In this document: positions 6,839 to 13,788 of the stretch, one piece after another
Numbering within the stretch: position 1 is the stretch's first letter
Layout of the letters: every line of letters starts with the position of its first letter
Source of the DNA: CAYVZU01 sp964455935
Lineage (GTDB): Bacteria > Fibrobacterota > CAYVZU01
Assembly: GCA_964455935.1 (NCBI GenBank)
Contig: CAYVZU010000100.1
Location: 1-15,081, forward strand
DNA length: 15,081 nucleotides
Direction of reading: 5' to 3'
Position numbers and translations under genes: made by a program
The notes under the pieces: model-generated
Seen by the model: the letters and a program-made list of their open reading frames with translations, nothing else
What the model was told of the DNA's origin: nothing
Databases searched by the model: none

Positions 6839-7165
6839 AAAATATTGGCTTCTTGCGGCATATCGTGAAGATAATGTGCGACGGGTGGCCCGTTCTGCCG
6901 TGTGCCACTGTCCCCCGGACAGTGTGCCTTTGTTTTGAACCGACAGAGATCATCAGCATAAACGCATGATAGGCCACAGCGAATGTTGACGCGATTTCCC
7001 TTTGGTTTGAATTACCCAAGATCGAACCGCACGGTCAAGGGTGACCGTGGCACACCATCAAATCACTCGAACAGGCCCCCCGTCGCGCAGAAAGCAGTTG
7101 GGCGCCCCGCGTCAGCCCATTCAGCAACCGGTTATGCCCGACTTGGCATCCTTTCGAGCATCGCC
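6839..7165. other. Gene-poor stretch with two compact hairpins and a cassette-like repeat
   Basis: No credible gene is seen. It holds an 8-bp stem with a CCC loop, CACTGTCC (6906-6913) and GGACAGTG (6917-6924); a second 8-bp stem, CACGGTCA (7030-7037) and TGACCGTG (7042-7049), with a 4-nt loop; the first copy of a 21-bp direct repeat (7093-7113); and GTTATGC (7131-7137). The short frames across it have no recognisable domain. The mix of hairpins and repeats looks like accumulated mobile-element debris. Confidence 0.5.
7093..7137. repeat. First copy of the 21-bp cassette-boundary repeat plus GTTATGC core
   Basis: Positions 7093-7113 are identical to 7969-7989; the shared part contains GTTGGGC, which fits the GTTRRRY integron core. 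The next 24 bases end in GTTATGC. Read on the minus strand this is GCATAAC followed by a G+C-rich half-site ending in the shared repeat, just after the beta-barrel gene, where an attC site would be expected. No matching second half is seen downstream, so it may be truncated. Confidence 0.4.
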
Positions 7166-7810
7166 CTAAAACCAGAAGAATGCGTTTAGCCCGGCGGTTA
7201 ATGAAACTCTACCGAACGATTCGAATTCGTGACTTTCGATGGGGCTTTCCAATGAATGGGTGCGATAGATATCCGAGCTGCTCTGGGTGTCATGGCCGAA
7301 TGTGTAAAGGTATTGAAACCCAAAATCTGTCCCAATAGAGAGTGCGTTAGAAATCCAAACTACTGGCTCTAATCCCATTCCAGCTGAAAGAATATTACGG
7401 GAATTGGTTCGATTACCGGTGCTTGTACCTTCGTGTTTCGAACGGTCTTTCTGGTAGGTATAGGCCCCAAAGGCAATTGCATTCAGGCCAAGCAATTTGC
7501 GGCGAACCATTTCTTTGCCCAGTTCAATTCTGATGGTGCCGCTATATATTGCAGAACTATCGTGTTCGGTCTCAATCGTCGTTTCTGCCGAATCCTGCGT
7601 GTAGTATCTGGTTTCAACGGTCGTATCAACCGAAGCCGACTTGCGGGCCGAACCGCTTACGATTGAACTTGCCCACAGTCCTGGAATTACGTACCGCCGG
7701 TAGGAAAGGCCATTGTCCCAGCCGACCCCGTTATTGAACGTGGGGTTGTCATCTGCAAATAAGATTGAAGCCAAGCAGAAGAAGACGAATAACCCCGAAG
7801 CCTTCGCCAT
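7166..7810 (-). CDS. Small exported protein, probable outer-membrane beta-barrel
   Basis: A 214-aa protein of no family I recognise. A signal peptide is clear (AKASGLFVFFCLASILFA, cleavage before DDNP). The mature part alternates polar and aromatic residues in short strands (YSGTIRIELG, LGLNAIAFGAYTYQK, LSIGTDFGFQYLYTFG, RVSLTAGLNAFFWF) and ends in phenylalanine, the usual outer-membrane barrel C-terminus. Two adjacent ATGs are possible, 7813 and 7810; the second lies 4 nt from a strong AAGGAGG and is preferred. This is the clearest ribosome-binding site in the window. On the minus strand GTTATGC lies 24 nt before the start, an arrangement like the head of an integron cassette. A barrel fold is likely; its cargo or role cannot be deduced. 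Confidence 0.75.
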   Translation of the reverse strand: MAKASGLFVFFCLASILFADDNPTFNNGVGWDNGLSYRRYVIPGLWASSIVSGSARKSASVDTTVETRYYTQDSAETTIETEHDSSAIYSGTIRIELGKEMVRRKLLGLNAIAFGAYTYQKDRSKHEGTSTGNRTNSRNILSAGMGLEPVVWISNALSIGTDFGFQYLYTFGHDTQSSSDIYRTHSLESPIESHEFESFGRVSLTAGLNAFFWF

Positions 7811-7833
7811 CATTCCTCCTTGTTTTTTGTTGG

Positions 7834-8000
7834 GCATAACGGCCAAGATGACGGGCGCGGTATGCCCACGTTTTGCCTAACCCGCCACCAGCACTTCCGC
7901 TGAGCCCAACTGCGGTCAGTTGCGAGCGCAAGACAGAGCGAGTCTTCGAGCGACTGCCGCGAGCAAAGAGCAGTTGGGCGCCCCGCGTCCCCCGTTAATT
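7834..8000 (-). repeat. attC-like inverted-repeat region between two small exported-protein genes
   Basis: A canonical pair of core boxes, GCCCAAC (7904-7910) and GTTGGGC (7973-7979), extends to a perfect 10-bp inverted repeat (7904-7913 with 7970-7979), spanning 76 bp. Inside, GCGG/CCGC (7912-7915, 7957-7960) and CAGT/ACTG (7917-7920, 7953-7956) pair with a single bulged T, then AAGAC/GTCTT (7930-7934, 7942-7946) closes a hairpin. Outside, GACG and GGCGC (7850-7858) can pair with GCGCC and CGTC (7978-7989), leaving a bulge, and GCATAAC (7834-7840) faces GTTAATT (7994-8000). Bulged stems with RYYYAAC/GTTRRRY ends are the hallmark of attC recombination sites. The layout is irregular and no IntI is present, so this remains tentative. 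Confidence 0.4.
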
Positions 8001-8477
8001 GGTTGGTTCGGGGGCATCTTTCACGAATTCCAGGCCATGCTTCGGCTTAAAACGACACGCCACATACTTAATGTTCGCGCTTGCAGGCCCACGTTTTGCG
8101 AAATAAATAAGGCCAGCCCTGACTTTGGGCTCGCCGTCCGATGCGAACTGCCACACTGTGTATGAATGGCCGTTGAAATCGATAATTTGGACTGTGCTGT
8201 GACGGCCGGGATTGTCATGGGAAACTATGACGACTTCAGGAATGGAATCATCATCAAGTTGGCTTTCGAACGCGCGCCCATCTAATCCCCATATCTTGAT
8301 GCGTGCGTACTGCGTACATTCATCAACGCCTTGCCAAATGTGAACGAAACCATCTTGTTGCAGCATGCTGACTACGGCGCAGGCATCATCTTTGGGATAT
8401 CGGCCTATGGATGGCCGCTTCACCTCTTGCGCAAATAGGAAGGCAAAGAAGCAGAGGACAAGAAGAAGTGTTTTCAT
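7995..8477 (-). CDS. Small secreted protein of unknown function
   Basis: A 160-aa protein I do not recognise. ATG 8477 is chosen because it begins a standard signal peptide (MKTLLLVLCFFAFLFA, cleavage before QE); the longer frame upstream adds only unlikely sequence. The mature protein has two cysteines (in DDACAVV and DECTQY) that could form a disulfide, and a segment QLDDDSIPEVVIVSHDN reminiscent of the acidic loops of FG-GAP/VCBS-type repeats, followed by beta-rich VQIIDFNGHSYTVWQF. No strong Shine-Dalgarno site is present. It lies on the same strand as the beta-barrel gene, and its stop codon falls inside the attC-like region, as cassette genes often end. The fold suggestion is inference only. 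Confidence 0.65.
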   Translation of the reverse strand: MKTLLLVLCFFAFLFAQEVKRPSIGRYPKDDACAVVSMLQQDGFVHIWQGVDECTQYARIKIWGLDGRAFESQLDDDSIPEVVIVSHDNPGRHSTVQIIDFNGHSYTVWQFASDGEPKVRAGLIYFAKRGPASANIKYVACRFKPKHGLEFVKDAPEPTN

Positions 8478-8953
8478 TTCATAGCCCCCGAACCTATTGT
8501 TATGCTGTCCGGGAATAAATACTTTAGACCGCTCCAGAGTCATGTATAAAAGAAAACGTATATATTTTGGTAACTTCAAGCAACATAAAAGTATAAGCCA
8601 CCCAAGCTCCCGACCGTGAGGAATGTTGTTTGGTTTCCTGATAGCATTCCGTGTTCGCGTTCCATTTTTTAGAGCGCATCAGCCGGACTGCAGACGACCA
8701 TTCCCCCACATTGTTGTGCCCAAGAGCTTCTGGTCGGGCGGGATCGGCATGGGTGTCGTGATAAAGAACCCCCTCACCCCAGTCCTTTCCCGCCGAGGGG
8801 GATCCACAGGCGGAAGCCTGTGCCATTGTGGCAAGCCTGTGCCAAGTGGGGATGCTTATACGGAGGAGGATAACGAGATTAACAAAACCCTGAATGGGAC
8901 AAGCGACCTTTGGGCGGTGTTCGAAGGGGCGGCACACACTTGTGCAAGACAGG
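8478..8953. other. Intergenic stretch rich in dispersed repeat words
   Basis: No credible gene is present. The part next to the secreted-protein gene contains GCATAAC (minus strand, 8505-8499) and AAAGTATTTATTCC (minus strand, about 8526-8513), a likely promoter element. Further on are CCCTCACCCCAGTCCTTTCC (8771-8790) with GAGGGG after it, an inverted repeat CACAGGC-GGAA-GCCTGTG (8805-8822), a 12-bp direct repeat AAGCCTGTGCCA (8814-8825 and 8833-8844, sharing the hairpin arm), and GGATAACGAGATTAACA (8868-8884). These resemble repeat words common in intergenic DNA of environmental bacteria. Two open frames across this region translate those repeats and are not counted as genes. Confidence 0.6.
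8805..8844. repeat. Hairpin and 12-bp direct repeat of the CACAGGC...GCCTGTG type
   Basis: CACAGGC (8805-8811) and GCCTGTG (8816-8822) form a 7-bp stem with a GGAA loop. The right arm is part of AAGCCTGTGCCA, which recurs at 8833-8844. It lies downstream of the U32 gene on the minus strand and might help end that transcript, but there is no adjacent U-run. Confidence 0.6.
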
Positions 8954-10969
8954 TCAGGTCAGAAACAGCGCGTCGTAATCACCGCAATGCTTTACCGTGA
9001 TCTCGCGGTCCTTGTATTGCCATTTGGAATCGGGCAGGCGAATGCGCGTGATCAGTAGCGGGCCGTCTATGGGCTGGGATGGCGACTGGTTGGGATCGGC
9101 CGAATTGAATATCCCTGCGGGTTTCCAGATTTTCAGGAATTGGCGGGCGGGTGTGTTTCCTGCGTAGAAAAACGGGCCGCAGTAGATTTCCAAATCCTTG
9201 AATTCGGAGAAGAGCGCCAGCCAACCGTAGGTGGGCAGAACCCATCTGCGGCAGCCTTGTTCAATCAATGAACGAATGCGGCTGTGCCATTTGTTAAGCT
9301 TCTCCTCTGGAACAAAAAGGGGAAGGCAGAGCAGTGCTTTGGGGTCCATTGGTTCCGTTGATAATTCCAGTGATACGGCGTCCATTGGAAAGACCGGTGC
9401 CGGAGCTTCTTCGGCCAGCATTGCTGCAAGCCGCTCGTTCCGGGTCGCGCGTGTCTGGCGCAGGTGCTCTTCATGCAGTTTGGCGAACTCCGCAAAAAAA
9501 GTCCTGCGCACACTGCGAAGCTCCTTGAAAGTCCAGACATTGGCCCCATCCATTTCCAGCCGGACTTCTTGCACGGCAAACGGGGTTTCGCCGGTTTCGC
9601 GGAACAGGGTCTCGATTTCGGGCTTTCGCATTTCGAGCTGCTTCTCCACCTGGACCTGTTGCTGAAATTTTTTTCCCCAGGCAAATCCCAGGCGCGCGTC
9701 CGCGGCCCTGATCCGGATTTTGTCCGCTTCGAACACGGCGTCGATCTCCAAGCTAAACGGCTTAAGGCCGCGAAGTTCATTACGAATTTGGGCGGGCGCG
9801 GCCGAGTCGCCGGCCATGCCAATGAAAAAAACCGCCAGATCGCTGGGCGCATTCTGCGGAAGGGCTTTGCTGTGTTCCCAACGGACCTGAAATTCTTTTC
9901 CCTTCTGCGTCTGATGGAATGCCAGGAGCGATCCCTCGATCCAATTGCGTCCGGCCGTATCCTGAATCCGCAGGCGCATGCCCTTATTCAAAGCCTTCCA
10001 TGAGGTGAACAGCACCCGGCCGCGCTCGAAGCGGACGTCGCATCCCACGCGGCGGCCCAGCGTGCCGGTGGCCTGGGAATCGACCAGCGTGGAGTAGTTC
10101 CATTTTCCGCTCAAGTATCCACTGGATGTGCTGCGCTGAATTCCCGGTTCAAAGCCCGAGGGCGGCAAAGGTCTGTTTTGGGCATATGCGTCGAGCGCGC
10201 TTCGATAATACGACACAATGGCGCTTACATAAGCCGGGTTTCGGAGCCGGCCTTCGATCTTCAGCGCAGCGGGCTCCAGGGCAAGCAGCGACTCCAGCGC
10301 CGGCGCCGCATTAAGGTCTTTCATCGAGAACGGGTAGGGGGCCGGACCCTCCGAAAGCCGCAGGCGGCAGGGCTGGCGGCACTCGCCCCGGTTGCCGGAC
10401 TCTCCAAAGAGCCGGGCCGAGAACAGGCAGCAGCCCGAAAAGGCAAAGCAAAGCGCACCGTGCACGAAGATTTCATATTCCAGAGGAACCTTCCTGGCAA
10501 CGAGGGCGATCTCGGAAATCGAAAGCTCGCGGGCCAGCACAATGCGCGAAGCCCCCGCGTCTTTCAGAAAGCGGGCCTGCTGGCTGTTGTGGCAGAACAT
10601 CTGGGTCGAAGCGTGAACTCGCAACGAGGGGAAAAGCCTGCGCAGCAGGTGGAGAGCGCCCAGGTCCTGCAGGATGACGGCATCCACGCCGATTTCGGAG
10701 AGAAACGAGGCCGCATTAATAAAATCGGGCAGTTCGCGGTCGAATAGCAGCGTATTGAGCGCCGCATACACGCGCTTGCCGCGGCGATGGGCCACCAGAA
10801 CGGCATCCCGGAACTCCTCTTGCGAAAAGTTGCGGGCCCGTTTGCGGGCGCTGAATTCCGCAAAACCCATGTACACGGCATCGGCGCCGGATTCCAGGGC
10901 CGCCCAGAAGGTGTCGAGCGAACCGGCGGGCGCAACGAGTTCGGGGATGCGGCGGGAGATTGCGGTCAT
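8954..10969 (-). CDS. Peptidase U32-family protein (RlhA/TrhP-like RNA hydroxylation enzyme)
   Basis: A 671-aa cytoplasmic protein. The N-terminal U32 domain is clear: PELVAPAGSLDTFWAALESGADAVYMG (9-35), KRVYAALNTLLF, then EIFVHGALCFAFSGCCLFS (166-184) and NRGECRQPCR (193-202). Cys174, Cys181, Cys197 and Cys201 follow the C-x6-C-x15-C-x3-C pattern of the iron-sulfur U32 proteins. Characterised members hydroxylate cytidine in 23S rRNA (RlhA) or uridine at tRNA position 34 (TrhP). The total length is near that of E. coli RlhA, and a long C-terminal part (about 300-671) would fit the RlhA type, but I cannot align it by eye, so no symbol is given. ATG 10969 overlaps the surE stop in ATGA, which fixes the start and implies translational coupling. 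The frame is open upstream only because surE sits there. Confidence 0.85.
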   Translation of the reverse strand: MTAISRRIPELVAPAGSLDTFWAALESGADAVYMGFAEFSARKRARNFSQEEFRDAVLVAHRRGKRVYAALNTLLFDRELPDFINAASFLSEIGVDAVILQDLGALHLLRRLFPSLRVHASTQMFCHNSQQARFLKDAGASRIVLARELSISEIALVARKVPLEYEIFVHGALCFAFSGCCLFSARLFGESGNRGECRQPCRLRLSEGPAPYPFSMKDLNAAPALESLLALEPAALKIEGRLRNPAYVSAIVSYYRSALDAYAQNRPLPPSGFEPGIQRSTSSGYLSGKWNYSTLVDSQATGTLGRRVGCDVRFERGRVLFTSWKALNKGMRLRIQDTAGRNWIEGSLLAFHQTQKGKEFQVRWEHSKALPQNAPSDLAVFFIGMAGDSAAPAQIRNELRGLKPFSLEIDAVFEADKIRIRAADARLGFAWGKKFQQQVQVEKQLEMRKPEIETLFRETGETPFAVQEVRLEMDGANVWTFKELRSVRRTFFAEFAKLHEEHLRQTRATRNERLAAMLAEEAPAPVFPMDAVSLELSTEPMDPKALLCLPLFVPEEKLNKWHSRIRSLIEQGCRRWVLPTYGWLALFSEFKDLEIYCGPFFYAGNTPARQFLKIWKPAGIFNSADPNQSPSQPIDGPLLITRIRLPDSKWQYKDREITVKHCGDYDALFLT

Positions 10970-11760
10970 TTCCGTTTGGCTGGGCGGCCGCTCCACTGCG
11001 GAAAAGCCGTGCCAAGGCGATCGGCCAGTTGGCTTCGGACTTCGTCGTGGGTGGCATCCACACGCAGGGGCGTGATGGTGATGTAGCCTTCCCCAAGAGA
11101 GCGGTCGTCCGAATCGCCCGCAAAATCCGAGCTTTGTTTGTCGCCCAGGATCCAATAGTATCGGCCGCCCCGGGTGTCGGTGCGCTGGAGATAGCGGTCT
11201 TTGAACATGGCGCAGCCCTGGCGCGTAATGCGGACTCCTTTGATTTTCTCGGGCCGCACGGGCGGGAAGTTTACATTGAGCAGCAGCACTTCCTTTTTGG
11301 GGAAGGAACGCAGGGCGGAGATCAGCGAATCGAGGAATCGCGCCGCGGCGCGGAATTGTGCATCGTCAATCAGCGAGACGCTGACCGCGATGGCCGGAAT
11401 TCCCAGAAGCGCAGACTCGCGCGCGGCGCCCACGGTTCCTGAGTAGTAGTGGCTGATTCCCGCGTTGTCGCCGGGGTTGATTCCGGCAATGACAAGGTCG
11501 GGTTTTGCTTTCATGATCCGGGTAATGCCGATTTTAACGCAATCGGCCGGGGTTCCAAGCACAGCCCAGCCGCGGCGTTTGGCATCGAGCCGGACCGGAT
11601 TCACCCGAAGCGGCGTATGCAGCGTGAAGGCATGGGCAATTCCGCTCTGCTCGTTCCTGGGGGCGACCACGGTAAGCCGGTGCTTTGGGCTGAGCTGCTT
11701 GTGCAAATGCCAAAGCCCCGGACTGTGGATTCCATCGTCGTTGGTCAGGAGGATTCGCAT
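10966..11760 (-). CDS. surE: 5'/3'-nucleotidase SurE
   Basis: A 264-aa metal-dependent phosphatase that releases phosphate from nucleoside monophosphates and short polyphosphate in stationary-phase survival. The start MRILLTNDDGIHSPG carries metal ligands Asp8 and Asp9; Ser39 lies in APRNEQSG, and the fourth ligand Asn95 in IAGINPGDN. GTPADCVK and YYSGTVGAAREsALLGIPAIAVS are further SurE signatures. Length and motif positions match the family. The much longer open frame upstream of 11760 runs antisense to the NHL gene and is not coding. There is no Shine-Dalgarno site; the bases before the ATG read AAAGTATCTTTTCTCCCT. It is the first gene of a two-gene unit with the U32 gene. Confidence 0.95.
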   Translation of the reverse strand: MRILLTNDDGIHSPGLWHLHKQLSPKHRLTVVAPRNEQSGIAHAFTLHTPLRVNPVRLDAKRRGWAVLGTPADCVKIGITRIMKAKPDLVIAGINPGDNAGISHYYSGTVGAARESALLGIPAIAVSVSLIDDAQFRAAARFLDSLISALRSFPKKEVLLLNVNFPPVRPEKIKGVRITRQGCAMFKDRYLQRTDTRGGRYYWILGDKQSSDFAGDSDDRSLGEGYITITPLRVDATHDEVRSQLADRLGTAFPQWSGRPAKRK

Positions 11761-11780
11761 AGGGAGAAAAGATACTTTAA
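11761..11780 (-). promoter_or_regulatory. Start-adjacent AAAGTATCTTTTC motif before surE
   Basis: The minus strand reads TTAAAGTATCTTTTCTCCCT immediately before the surE ATG. AAAGTATCTTTT is identical to the xerC copy. The 183-bp gap to the divergent NHL gene holds both promoters; nothing else is recognised in it. Confidence 0.4.
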
Positions 11781-11913
11781 ATCGATAGTAGGCGCACACG
11801 GGCGGAAAACATGTCAGAGGAAATTCAGCTCGACGCGCCAGGACTCCTTGGCCCATTTGCGCAAGAAACATGGTTGTCGAGCATGAAGACGCCGATCCAG
11901 AGTTTGGGCGGGC

Positions 11914-11943
11914 CTCTATTTGATTATATTGTATTTTTTCAAA
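11914..11943 (+). promoter_or_regulatory. AT-rich promoter-like segment before the NHL gene
   Basis: TTTGATTATATTGTATTTTTTC (11919-11940; given in two parts as TTTGATTATATT and GTATTTTTTC) sits in otherwise G+C-rich DNA and ends 3 nt before the ATG. GTATTTTTTC is the plus-strand counterpart of the motif before xerC, surE and mltD. No Shine-Dalgarno site is present. Confidence 0.4.
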
Positions 11944-13218
11944 ATGAATGTCGTTGCCCTGTTCGTTTTGGCCGCCGCGGTTCTGGCCCAGGCATTGGAA
12001 ATTGCGCCCGAGAGCCAGCCTTCTTTGCTGGTTTTTCCTCCCTATTTGCACAGCTACGGCATCCGCAAGGCTACGCAAACCAAGTTGAAACTGTTTCTGG
12101 GACCGTTGGCCTCTTTCGACGATCCGCAGGGCCTGGTGTGCGTGCGCATGCATTCGCGCGATGATCCCGCAACGCCCAAGGACGATGACGAGGTCACTGT
12201 TTATGGCGTGAATTCGGGCCGCAATCAGATCATCTACAACACCTCCATGTATGGCATCACGGGCTATGGCCGGAAAGGATCGGGCGTCGGCGAATTCCGT
12301 TCCCCCAAAGGAATTGCAGCCGATGAGACCGGCAATGTCTACATCGCCGATACGGAGAACCACCGCATCGTGCACTTGTTCAATCCCAAGTCGAACGTGG
12401 AATGGCGGCGCGCCTTGGGCACGCGCGGGACAAAGCCAGGCCAGTTCCGTTCGCCTCAAGGGATCGCCGCGGACTCGGATGGGAGGTTGTACGTGGCCGA
12501 CACGCGAAACAACCGGATTCAGATTCTTGACAGTCTTGGGCACTGTGTCCGGGTGTTGAGCCAGGGCCTTAGCGAACCCACGCAGATCGCTGTGTCGGAC
12601 CGGAAGGCCGGATTTTTTATGCGCCGCGAAAATGCGTTGTATGTGATCGATCAGAATCATCGCCGGATTCAGAAGTTTGACTTTCAGGGACGGCGCCTGG
12701 CCCACACATCCGATCAGCCCGGGGCGGATGTGCGCTATGAATATCTGTGCCTGGATTTCCACAATCAGGTCTACGCAACCGATTACAGCAATGGACGCGT
12801 TTTGAAGTTCGACCGCAATCTTTCATTTCTGGGATCCTTTGGCCGCGCTGGAACGGGCGACCGGGAATTTCTTCAGCCGCGGGGAATTTCGATTTGGCGG
12901 CGCTTCGGCCAGGTTTTTGTCGCCGAAAAGTCCGGGGCCCAATACTACTGGATCGGTACCGATTGCCGCGACCTGGCTGTGCGCTCCGCCGAAGGCCGCC
13001 TTCGCCTGGATCTGTTTGCCCAGGAGCCCTCGTATGTAACGCTGTACACCACCAAGGCCAACGATACCTGCTTCGGCCTGAAACGGAGATGGGTCAATAC
13101 CGGGGAGAACCGGATCCCCGCATCGGCCTGCGCGGGACCCGAACTGTTTGTGCGCCTCGAACCCACGTATTCTTCCTTCACGTATTTCGCCAAGGGCCTG
13201 CGAAGGAGTCAACCGTGA
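11944..13218 (+). CDS. Exported NHL-repeat beta-propeller protein
   Basis: A 424-aa protein with a signal peptide (MNVVALFVLAAAVLAQA, residues 1-17) and a six-bladed-type NHL propeller. Clear blades include GEFRSPKGIAADETGNVYIA and DTENHRIVHLF (about 118-150), GQFRSPQGIAADSDGRLYVADTRNNRIQILD in two pieces (about 168-200), a divergent blade around ALYVIDQNHRRIQKFD (about 230-245), YATDYSNGRVLKFD (about 275-288) and REFLQPRGISI (about 305). A C-terminal portion of about 90 residues (330-424) with three cysteines is not recognised and may be a beta-sandwich. NHL propellers bind proteins, RNA or glycans; the signal peptide points to a periplasmic or surface role. ATG 11944 starts the signal peptide. 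Its stop overlaps the next gene's GTG, so the two are probably co-translated. Confidence 0.85.
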   Translation: MNVVALFVLAAAVLAQALEIAPESQPSLLVFPPYLHSYGIRKATQTKLKLFLGPLASFDDPQGLVCVRMHSRDDPATPKDDDEVTVYGVNSGRNQIIYNTSMYGITGYGRKGSGVGEFRSPKGIAADETGNVYIADTENHRIVHLFNPKSNVEWRRALGTRGTKPGQFRSPQGIAADSDGRLYVADTRNNRIQILDSLGHCVRVLSQGLSEPTQIAVSDRKAGFFMRRENALYVIDQNHRRIQKFDFQGRRLAHTSDQPGADVRYEYLCLDFHNQVYATDYSNGRVLKFDRNLSFLGSFGRAGTGDREFLQPRGISIWRRFGQVFVAEKSGAQYYWIGTDCRDLAVRSAEGRLRLDLFAQEPSYVTLYTTKANDTCFGLKRRWVNTGENRIPASACAGPELFVRLEPTYSSFTYFAKGLRRSQP

Positions 13219-13781
13219 AGAGAAACGAGCTCTACCGCAAGCTTCTTCACATTCTGGCGCTGGCCATTCCATTTGGGATTTACCATCTTCCCCGGCCGGT
13301 TTCCGCTTCGGCGCTGGTGCTGCTTACGACCGTCTCGGTTCTGTTGGAATTCACCCGCACACGCAACCGCGTCATCAACGCCCTGTTCGAGCGCCACTTG
13401 CGGCGCTTTCTGCGGCCCGAAGAAAAGAGGCGCTTCACGGGCGCGACATACCTTTTTGTAGCCGGCCTGGCCTGTCTTTTCCTCTACAGCCGCGATGTAT
13501 CCTTTATCAGCCTGTCCTTCATCATTCTGGGCGATGCGGCCGCGGCTCTTGTCGGCATCAACTTCGGACGGACGCGCATCGGCAAAAAGAGCATCGAGGG
13601 AACCCTGGCCTGCGCAGGGGTCTGCATCCTGTTTTGGATCGCCTTTCCGCGAGTTCCGGCCGCGCAGGGAATTGCAGCCGCTCTGCTTACCGCAGTCCTT
13701 GAATTGGCGCCCATTCCCATTAACGACAATCTCCTGGTACCTCTGGTCACCGGGGCCGTGCTCCGGTTTTGGCCGTTCTGA
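13215..13781 (+). CDS. Polyprenol/diacylglycerol-kinase-like membrane protein (SEC59/DGK1/VTE5 family)
   Basis: A 188-aa integral membrane protein. It begins with the family's RKLLHILALAIP segment (8-19), has several hydrophobic spans (about 11-45, 77-110, 131-145, 151-185), and carries the signature GDAAAALVGINFG (106-118) followed by KKSIEGTLA (124-132), the presumed CTP-binding site of dolichol kinase, Dgk1 and phytol kinase relatives. A late acidic motif APIPINDNLLVPL (165-177) is also typical. It probably phosphorylates a long-chain prenol or lipid alcohol using CTP; the substrate is unknown. GTG 13215 overlaps the NHL stop codon (GTGA) and has AAGGAG six bases upstream. Coupling to an exported propeller protein is unexpected and hints at a shared envelope task. 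Confidence 0.85.
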   Translation: MKRNELYRKLLHILALAIPFGIYHLPRPVSASALVLLTTVSVLLEFTRTRNRVINALFERHLRRFLRPEEKRRFTGATYLFVAGLACLFLYSRDVSFISLSFIILGDAAAALVGINFGRTRIGKKSIEGTLACAGVCILFWIAFPRVPAAQGIAAALLTAVLELAPIPINDNLLVPLVTGAVLRFWPF

Positions 13782-13788
13782 AGGAGTG

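Noticed and set aside
6822..7019. 65-codon minus-strand frame upstream of higB
   Set aside because: It spans the hairpins and the higBA promoter and operator; composition is not protein-like.
8524..8937. 137-codon minus-strand open frame upstream of the secreted-protein gene
   Set aside because: It translates the CCCTCACCCC and CACAGGC repeat words, has no domain or signal and no ribosome site.
8623..9000. 125-codon plus-strand open frame
   Set aside because: It crosses the same repeats and ends inside the U32 gene on the opposite strand; no recognisable protein pattern.
11761..12762. Upstream extension of the surE frame to nearly 600 codons
   Set aside because: The extension is antisense to the well-supported NHL gene; SurE begins precisely at MRILLTNDDG.
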